The notes under the pieces were generated by a model. That model was not told where the DNA came from and ran no database searches. It saw only the letters and a list, made by a program, of their open reading frames with translations. A stretch of 6,909 bases of DNA from positions 1-6,909 of the forward strand of contig DATFUR010000015.1 of NCBI GenBank assembly GCA_035260725.1. Direction: 5' to 3'. This DNA comes from DASRFS01 sp035260725. GTDB taxonomy: Bacteria > Patescibacteriota > Microgenomatia > Levybacterales > UBA12049. The translations under genes and the position numbers were made by a program. Shown here one piece after another: positions 1-5,125 of the stretch; the first letter of the stretch is position 1; each line of letters starts with the position of its first letter.

Positions 1-535
1 TTTTGTCGTAGCTCTCAAAAAGCAATGGTTTTTCCACTTGGATTAGTATGTCGTCGGCCGGAGCAATATTTACACTTCCTCCCCAGACAATGCATGCGTT
101 TGTTTTTTTAACAACTTTGTAAATTTTTTCTTTGTCAAGAAGAACAGGTGCCAGGACTTCCATGTCGTCGGCTGTTCCATCGGGAGTTGTAATAGCCCGA
201 GAGGAACTTTTGGGAATTTTAAATCCTGCGGCAGCAACTATGGGAACTACAATAAAAGTTGTCCTAGTTCCCGGGACTCCGCCGATTGAGTGCTTGTCTG
301 CGACAATTCCCGGAAAGTGAAGTCTTTCGCCTGTCTCGACCATTGCTTTGGTTAGGAAAAATAATTCTTCGTTGCTAAATCCTTCGGAATAGCCGGCAGC
401 GGCAAAATAAGTAGTTAGAATATCTCCAAATTTTGATTTGGAAATCTCGTCCATAATAGAGTAGATTTCTTTGTAAGTTAATTTTTTGCCCATTAACTTT
501 TTTCTTAAAGATTCGAGTGCTAAATTATTTTCCAT
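1..535 (-). CDS. deoA: Archaeal-type AMP/thymidine phosphorylase family protein, N-terminal part (cut by window edge)
   Basis: The first 178 residues of a pyrimidine-nucleoside/AMP phosphorylase are present; the C-terminus lies beyond the left edge. The family splits a nucleoside or nucleoside monophosphate with phosphate, giving a base plus (deoxy)ribose-phosphate, in cytoplasmic salvage. The helical N-domain covers about residues 1-75. The phosphate-binding segment DKHSIGGVPGTR is at 80-91, and the family signature SSRAITTPDGTADDMEV at 111-127. The forms KHSIGGVPG and GTAD resemble archaeal AMP phosphorylase more than E. coli DeoA (KHSTGGVGD, TGGTLD). AMP phosphorylase in archaea and several CPR genomes feeds ribose-1,5-bisphosphate to form II/III or III RuBisCO, but no RuBisCO or isomerase gene is visible here. 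The ATG at 535 is the only reasonable start, because an in-frame TAA lies just upstream. It begins where archaeal enzymes are about 80 residues in, so their N-terminal domain is absent. It follows the small ORF by 2 nt. The family call is firm; AMP versus thymidine specificity is not settled. Confidence 0.9.
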   Translation of the reverse strand, partial: MENNLALESLRKKLMGKKLTYKEIYSIMDEISKSKFGDILTTYFAAAGYSEGFSNEELFFLTKAMVETGERLHFPGIVADKHSIGGVPGTRTTFIVVPIVAAAGFKIPKSSSRAITTPDGTADDMEVLAPVLLDKEKIYKVVKKTNACIVWGGSVNIAPADDILIQVEKPLLFESYDK

Positions 536-537
536 AA

Positions 538-660
538 TTATTTATTTTCAATTTGTCTAAGAGCGTAGTGGAAAATTCCTTTTATTACGGAAACTATAAA
601 AAATATAATTTCGTTGATAACTTTATAAACCGTCGGCCAAATTTTTTTTAAGAAATTCAT
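538..660 (-). CDS. Small hydrophobic 40-aa protein between sortase and phosphorylase genes
   Basis: An ATG-to-TAA ORF of 40 codons fills the whole gap between the sortase and phosphorylase genes. Its ATG overlaps the sortase stop as ATGA, and its TAA is 2 nt before the phosphorylase ATG. A partial Shine-Dalgarno (GGAA) lies about 8 nt upstream. The peptide begins MNFLKKIWP, has a hydrophobic, aromatic core around residues 18-30 (IIFFIVSVIKGIF), and ends polar and charged (RQIENK). Lysines at 5, 6, 13 and 27 and Glu17 could make the helix amphipathic, so it may cross or lie on the membrane. I recognise no family. The junction geometry argues for real, coupled translation. The alternative is a chance ORF acting only as a spacer, and with so few codons this cannot be excluded. 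Confidence 0.55.
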   Translation of the reverse strand: MNFLKKIWPTVYKVINEIIFFIVSVIKGIFHYALRQIENK

Positions 661-1382
661 ATTTTTTCCAGTTTTGCTTTTATAACCAATCTTTTCCAGG
701 TTGTGCCGGGAGGAGTACAGGTTATAAGAGTTAAGAAGGAATCCGAGTAATTCTGTTCCAAAACACTTGTGTCCTCTGCGTCCACGACAATTATGTTAAA
801 GACTTTATATTTGTAGGTAATTTTTGGAAGATTAACCAAAATCTCGTCTCCGACTTGGAGTTTGTAAGCGTTTGCAAAAATTGTTTTATAGTCTTTCGGA
901 TTAAACAATTGGGGTAGAGTTGAATGCCCAAAAATTACAGCGTTTCCTTTGTCGGGTGGGATTGAGGTTCCCTGATAATTTACAGTGTGGCGTGTCAGGT
1001 CGTAATCAACAGTACTTACCTCCACATTATTTAAATTTAATTTTGGTATGGAAACACTATAAATATCCACTCCGGTTTTTTTGTTGTTTTTCGGATTGTA
1101 ATTTGGATACCAATTGGCAGCGTTTGTGTAATCAATCGTTATGTTGTTTTTCGCCTGTGCAATAAGACTCGCTATTTGGCCGGCGTCCAAAACAGTGGTC
1201 TTGGGGATAGGAGCATTAATATTTTGGGATGCAAAAGCAGGAGAAAAATAAATTTGCCATGAGACAAGAGGCAGAAAACTGTACAGGAAAATTATTACCC
1301 CACCTATAATTAAAAGCAGGCCCAAAGACTTTACCGATCTTCTTAGATTTGTTTTTGAAGATTTATAGTAGTATTTAACCAT
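657..1382 (-). CDS. Sortase (class D/E-like transpeptidase), membrane-anchored
   Basis: This 241-residue protein has a basic, tyrosine-rich N-terminus, one membrane segment at about residues 19-40 (rich in Leu/Ile/Val) and an extracytoplasmic sortase domain at about 105-240. The catalytic set is complete: His153 in VIFGHST, Cys222 in TLITC, and Arg231 in WKRLVI. Sortases cut an LPxTG-like signal and join the protein to an amine, either on the cell wall or on another subunit. The signal anchor and TLITC followed by TPPGT fit class D/E housekeeping-like enzymes better than SrtA or SrtB, but the class is uncertain. The ATG overlaps the end of the trans-envelope gene by 8 nt (ATGGTTAA), and the TGA stop overlaps the next small ORF, so translation is probably coupled. 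No strong Shine-Dalgarno is seen. No protein readable in this window shows a complete sorting signal, so the substrate is unknown. Confidence 0.93.
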   Translation of the reverse strand: MVKYYYKSSKTNLRRSVKSLGLLLIIGGVIIFLYSFLPLVSWQIYFSPAFASQNINAPIPKTTVLDAGQIASLIAQAKNNITIDYTNAANWYPNYNPKNNKKTGVDIYSVSIPKLNLNNVEVSTVDYDLTRHTVNYQGTSIPPDKGNAVIFGHSTLPQLFNPKDYKTIFANAYKLQVGDEILVNLPKITYKYKVFNIIVVDAEDTSVLEQNYSDSFLTLITCTPPGTTWKRLVIKAKLEKI

Positions 1383-3663
1383 TTTCTAAAATTTCTATTC
1401 GAATGTTTTTATTTATTTTGGGCAGATTTTTTGGAAAGAAAAATAGATTTGGAGAAAATCTAATTGTTACATTTGATACTTGGGGAATACTTAATAATTC
1501 GTTTTGAGCCTGTGTAAAAGATTTGCCTGCAATTTTTTTAGATAGGTCCACCGTGTCGAGTGTTGGAAATATTTTTGCCTTGACTTTAAGTGTCGCCGAA
1601 ACATTCTGTCCTTTAACTTTTATATTCTCAAAGGACAACTCGACATTTTTTGTATCGACACCGTCGCCAAAAACTTTCTTTAGGTAGTCCGAAAATTCCT
1701 TTTTGTCGTAAGAGAGAGACTCATAAGAAACCGTTCCTTTTAAGCTAACCGTTTTTGCCTCGTCGTCTACATTTTTATCAAAATTTTCTTTAGTCAAAAC
1801 CTCATTTACAAAATTGGGAAGTATGGATTGGTTGGCGGACAGTTTGCTTTGCATATCAGCTTTTGCTTTTTCTTCCAAACTTTTAACTAAGTCGTCACGT
1901 AGTTTTTGCGCATCGTCTTTGGAAAAAACCGTTATGTCTTTCTTGGTTCCTCCGGAAAAAGGATTGTCATTTTTGGCTGCGACATCGGAGTTGCCGGAAA
2001 TGGAGGGGAATTTAGTTCCGGATGGCAAATTGTATTCTGTTCCAAATTTTTCCGCCTCCACGTTAACACTAGCGGTTCCGGCAGTCGGAGGAACATCTGC
2101 CGAGCGGGATGCGACTGTTACCTTGGCCGTTGTCAAAAATCCGAGACTGTTACTCGAAACAATTTTGGTTTGTGCAGGGTAGGTTATTGTTTGAGTAGAA
2201 GAGTTAAAAACCGTTACTGTTCCTTTTGCTTTGTCTCCCGTTTGTTTTTTGCCTGTTGCCCCCCCCGATGTACTTCCGTCTTCGGAGACGGCGATAAATT
2301 CTCCTTTAATAACATTGTTGTTAAAATTTGAGGTAGGCGAGAAAGTTATGTCTTGGCTTTTTTCTACAATTTTTGGATCAACTTTAATAGTAGCAACAGC
2401 GTGTAGGCCAAGAAAATAATAAAGCAAAAGTAAAACTAGAAGAATAAGAGGGCCTGCCAAAAATAAAATGCCTTTGTTTTTAACCGGGAGTCTTCGTAAA
2501 AGAGGATAGAGTCTGGTGAGCGAATTTTTTAAGACTGCAAAAGCCCCTGCTAAAAAGTTCATAACTTTAGGCAGAAGAAGCATTGCGCCCGCGGGCAAGA
2601 TTTGCCTGCCTTCGGACTCTAGTTTTATTTCCTCCGGAATCTCCTCTGTTACTTTCTCCTCGTCAGCAACCGGAATATTCTGCTCTGGAATAGGTGCTTT
2701 AATTTTACTTACATCTTTGCCCTGAACAAACCCAAAAAATTCCTGCGCGTCGTTACTCACGTATTCAATATTGGATTCCACGGGTTGGGTAACTGGAGTT
2801 TGCTCAACCGGTGCAGCGGGTTCAACTATTTCATTTTCTTGTAGAACAGGAACTGTCGATTCAGCCGCTTTTTCTTCGGGAACGTTTGGCTGTGCAGTTG
2901 CAAACTCATCCATAACCTGTGCTCCAAATTGATTCGCAATTCCCAAAACAAATGCTTTGCCCATAAAACCCGATTGCAGGTTTGTTATTTGGGGAAGGTG
3001 CAAAAAGGGAAGACTCTTACTCCAAGGGTGGCTTACAAATTCCTGTACCAATTCCTCGTCTTCGCTAAGAAGAATTATTCTGGACGGAAGTATTTCTACA
3101 TTTTCGAAATGTTTAAGGAGCGTATCAACAGTAAAGGCCGCGGACTGGTGGATTTCCGACATTTTTGTCTCAATTACTTTTCCCGCCCTAACCAGTGAGA
3201 CCGTAAGATTATTTTTTGTTATGTCTACCAAAATTGCACTCGGCGGCGCGCCTTCTTCTTTTTGCAAAAGCCCTACAATTGCTTCGGAAATTGTCAGAAA
3301 TCCTACAGGGACAAGTCCCAATTGATCGCACAATTTTTTAAGACTTTCCAATTTTTCCGGTTTTATTTTGTTGTCTTGCACCCAAGTCTCTTTTAGACCG
3401 AAAATAGTTTTGGAAACGTCGTCTCCTAAATTTGCCTCGTCTTCGGCGGCGCTCACAACTCTGTCTGCAATTTCCAAGATTTCCTCGTATTCTGCAGTGT
3501 CGAGTGAGTCTTCGAAAAATTCTTCCTGCTGACTAACAACCCGCATTGCGTCACCCGATTTTTCGAAAATAAAAGCTTCCATTTTGTCGCTTCGGAAAAT
3601 AAGAGACAAAAAGTAGAGGGGTTTTTCCTTTTTCTCCAAAAATGGAAGATTAGGCAAGTTCAT
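1375..3663 (-). CDS. Trans-envelope protein: PilM/FtsA-like actin-fold domain, membrane helix, baseplate-J-like domain
   Basis: The protein has 762 residues from the ATG at 3663. Residues about 15-250 look like a PilM/FtsA-type actin fold: alternating strands and helices, and a second-lobe segment AILVDITKNNLTVSLVRAGK at about 143-162. The usual first phosphate loop (DxGxxxxK) is not evident, so ATP binding may be lost. A Pro/Glu/Val-rich linker covers about 255-355. Basic residues precede one strong membrane helix at about 398-420, implying cytoplasmic N and outside C. Outside lies a beta-rich region with a baseplate J/gp47-like section at about 480-570 (GTVTVFNSSTQTITYPAQT, PSGTKF), then an alpha/beta tail at about 575-762. 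Similar proteins occur in CPR genomes, mostly annotated only as baseplate J-like. An ATG at 3699 would overlap alaS by 26 nt and add 12 residues; the inner ATG, 10 nt after the alaS stop, fits the start of recognisable sequence better. The role is unknown; a pilus- or secretion-like envelope assembly is an inference. Confidence 0.8.
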   Translation of the reverse strand: MNLPNLPFLEKKEKPLYFLSLIFRSDKMEAFIFEKSGDAMRVVSQQEEFFEDSLDTAEYEEILEIADRVVSAAEDEANLGDDVSKTIFGLKETWVQDNKIKPEKLESLKKLCDQLGLVPVGFLTISEAIVGLLQKEEGAPPSAILVDITKNNLTVSLVRAGKVIETKMSEIHQSAAFTVDTLLKHFENVEILPSRIILLSEDEELVQEFVSHPWSKSLPFLHLPQITNLQSGFMGKAFVLGIANQFGAQVMDEFATAQPNVPEEKAAESTVPVLQENEIVEPAAPVEQTPVTQPVESNIEYVSNDAQEFFGFVQGKDVSKIKAPIPEQNIPVADEEKVTEEIPEEIKLESEGRQILPAGAMLLLPKVMNFLAGAFAVLKNSLTRLYPLLRRLPVKNKGILFLAGPLILLVLLLLYYFLGLHAVATIKVDPKIVEKSQDITFSPTSNFNNNVIKGEFIAVSEDGSTSGGATGKKQTGDKAKGTVTVFNSSTQTITYPAQTKIVSSNSLGFLTTAKVTVASRSADVPPTAGTASVNVEAEKFGTEYNLPSGTKFPSISGNSDVAAKNDNPFSGGTKKDITVFSKDDAQKLRDDLVKSLEEKAKADMQSKLSANQSILPNFVNEVLTKENFDKNVDDEAKTVSLKGTVSYESLSYDKKEFSDYLKKVFGDGVDTKNVELSFENIKVKGQNVSATLKVKAKIFPTLDTVDLSKKIAGKSFTQAQNELLSIPQVSNVTIRFSPNLFFFPKNLPKINKNIRIEILENG

Positions 3664-3678
3664 ACTGTATACATTATA
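3664..3678 (-). promoter_or_regulatory. Possible -10 element (TATAAT) just before the trans-envelope gene
   Basis: A perfect TATAAT on the minus strand (3678-3673) overlaps the TAA stop of alaS and is followed by 9 nt and the ATG at 3663. Start of transcription at the usual distance would fall at or beside the ATG, giving a leaderless message. No -35 match is seen at 16-18 nt (AGGTGC region). The same TATAAT-N9-ATG layout stands before alaS, which is the main reason to list it. In AT-rich DNA it could be chance, since GTA TAA also encodes the last residue and stop of alaS. Confidence 0.4.
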
Positions 3679-5017
3679 CCGCGAATTTTTTCTTGGCACC
3701 TTTTCTGGACAGCTCCTGGTGCTCTTTTAATTTATTTGCGAATTCCCGCTCGTTAAATGTATAACCCAGACTTTTTATTTGAGTGGGCGAGAGGCCGTGG
3801 GATGTGTAAAGATGGAATGCATCTTCGGAGGTAATTTCGATAGTCTCTCCCATCAGCTCGTCTCCTTGGACCTTGCCCTGGTATTTTTTGTGAATGAATT
3901 TTTTTGCCTCACTAAGTGCAGTTTGGTACTTGGTAATTTCTTCCAGAATAACTTCCTTTATATTTTCGAAATTTTCAACCAGCTTTGGATCGGTATCCTT
4001 GCAATTTTCGACAACAGATTCAATAATTGGCGTGGCATCGTGGTTTTCTAAATTATCAACAGCACGTCTAATCAACCGTCTTAAAATATACCCAGCTTCT
4101 TTATTCGAGGGAATTACTTTGTCCGATGCTATATAGACCGCAGAACGCATATGATCGGCAACAATTCTCATTTTCTCTTTTTCGCTTTCATAACTTTTGC
4201 CCGAGACTTTTTCGATAGTTTGAATTAGTGGCTTGAATAATGACGTTTGAAAAATATCGCTTTGATCCTCAACTGCTGCGAGCTGTCTCTCGAGTCCTCC
4301 TCCAAAATCTACATTTTTTTGGGGAAGTTCCTTAAAGCTTCCGTCAGTCTGTTTTTGGTAAGTCATAAAAACACTATTTCCAATTTCCAAAAGTCTTCCG
4401 GATTTTGAATCCTCACTAAGATCAGTAATTTCTCCATCATTGGGCCTAAAGTCAAAATATACTTCCGTGTCCGGACCGCCGGGTTCGCCTACTGGCATGT
4501 GGTCCGGAGTTCCACTTCGGCTCCACCAATTGTCTTCTACCCCGCAATAAAAAATTCTTCCTTCGGGGTTAATTCCTGCTTTGTTAAAAAGATATTTCCA
4601 AATCGTTGCGGATTCTTCGTCCTTTTCAATATCTTTGTAGCCCCCGAAAACGGAAACGTACAATCTTTTTGGATCCAGTTTCAAATCCACTGTCAAAAGT
4701 TCCCAAAACCAGGGAATTTCCTCGTTCTTGAAGTAATCACCAAGAGACCAATTTCCAAGCATTCTAAAAAAAGTTGTATGGCGGTTGTCGCCAATCTCGT
4801 CTATATCCTGCGCGCGGAAACAGTTCTGCACATTTACCAATTTTTTGCCCTGGGGGTGAGGCTCTCCAAGTAAGTATTTAATAATAGGCTGCATGCCGGA
4901 AGACGTAAAAAGGGTAGTGGGATCATTTTGAGGCACCAGTGAGGAGTTTTCGATCCTTTTATGCTCTCTTTTCTCAAAAAAACTAATATAGATGTCTAAA
5001 ATTTCTAGTGTAGTCAT
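3674..5017 (-). CDS. alaS: Alanyl-tRNA synthetase, short form without editing and C-Ala domains
   Basis: A 447-residue class II synthetase that joins alanine to tRNA-Ala in the cytoplasm. The motif 1 region is at about 24-52 (NDPTTLFTSSGMQP), motif 2 at about 62-97 (CFRAQDIDEIGDNRHTTFF, then RMLGNWSLGDYF) and motif 3 at about 237-250 (DFGGGLERQLAAVE). The tRNA-recognition part includes IPSNKEAGYILRRLIRRAV at 302-320. Bacterial AlaRS is usually about 850-900 residues. Here the protein ends at KKKFAV, close to where the catalytic/recognition fragment of E. coli AlaRS ends, so the editing domain (HxxxH zinc site) and C-Ala are missing. The stop is clean and the next gene begins 10 nt later, so this is not a visible frameshift. 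GEPGGPDTEV at 177-186 stands where typical bacterial enzymes have GPCGPCSEI. The start at 5017 is chosen because homology begins at MTTLEILDIY; an ATG at 5044 would add nine unlikely residues and would lie across the promoter. Confidence 0.95.
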   Translation of the reverse strand: MTTLEILDIYISFFEKREHKRIENSSLVPQNDPTTLFTSSGMQPIIKYLLGEPHPQGKKLVNVQNCFRAQDIDEIGDNRHTTFFRMLGNWSLGDYFKNEEIPWFWELLTVDLKLDPKRLYVSVFGGYKDIEKDEESATIWKYLFNKAGINPEGRIFYCGVEDNWWSRSGTPDHMPVGEPGGPDTEVYFDFRPNDGEITDLSEDSKSGRLLEIGNSVFMTYQKQTDGSFKELPQKNVDFGGGLERQLAAVEDQSDIFQTSLFKPLIQTIEKVSGKSYESEKEKMRIVADHMRSAVYIASDKVIPSNKEAGYILRRLIRRAVDNLENHDATPIIESVVENCKDTDPKLVENFENIKEVILEEITKYQTALSEAKKFIHKKYQGKVQGDELMGETIEITSEDAFHLYTSHGLSPTQIKSLGYTFNEREFANKLKEHQELSRKGAKKKFAV

Positions 5018-5055
5018 TCTTATACCATTATATATAATTCCCACTCTCTTTTGAA
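5018..5055 (-). promoter_or_regulatory. Likely promoter of alaS and the downstream minus-strand genes
   Basis: On the minus strand, TTCAAA (5055-5050, 4 of 6 matches to TTGACA) is followed by 17 nt, then a perfect TATAAT (5032-5027), then 9 nt and the alaS ATG at 5017. This geometry places the transcription start at or within a few bases of the ATG, so the message would be leaderless or nearly so. No Shine-Dalgarno is present in the 9 nt. The element lies in a divergent spacer, which supports it being a real promoter. Confidence 0.6.
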
Positions 5056-5083
5056 ACTTTTACACCCATCAGTCCCTTTTGCC

Positions 5084-5112
5084 TTGATAAATTTTGTAAA
5101 AAGAGTAATACT
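5084..5112 (+). promoter_or_regulatory. Possible promoter of the DUF5667-type gene
   Basis: TTGATA (5084-5089, 5 of 6 to TTGACA) is followed by 17 nt and AATACT (5107-5112, 4 of 6 to TATAAT), 13 nt before the ATG at 5126. Transcription would start about 6 nt before the ATG, again a very short leader. It faces away from the alaS promoter within the same 108-bp spacer. The -10 is weak, and CTTAAT at 5111-5116 is an alternative with poor spacing. Confidence 0.35.
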
Positions 5113-5125
5113 TAATTTAAGACCA

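Noticed and set aside
132..320. 62-aa plus-strand ORF
   Set aside because: It lies antisense within the phosphorylase, whose motifs are clear on the minus strand.
2261..2276. Run of C (possible homopolymer frameshift)
   Set aside because: The minus-strand frame stays intact through it, encoding a Gly-Gly-Ala stretch, with baseplate-J-like sequence continuing in the same frame after it.
1814..2725. Several plus-strand ORFs of 62-141 aa
   Set aside because: All are antisense to the extracellular and linker parts of the baseplate-J-like gene and show no domain pattern of their own.
1375..3663. Phage tail or contractile injection cluster suggested by the baseplate-J-like region
   Set aside because: No sheath, tube, spike, other baseplate or phage genes are nearby, and the domain is tied to a membrane helix and a PilM-like domain.
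3667..3672. GTATAC palindrome upstream of the trans-envelope gene as an operator
   Set aside because: A six-base palindrome in AT-rich DNA is expected by chance and has no second copy in the other spacer.
3660..3680. Rho-independent terminator after alaS
   Set aside because: No GC-rich stem followed by a T run was found; the 10-nt gap points to read-through into the next gene.
4499..4873. 124-aa plus-strand ORF
   Set aside because: Antisense to the alaS catalytic core, which is strongly conserved on the other strand.
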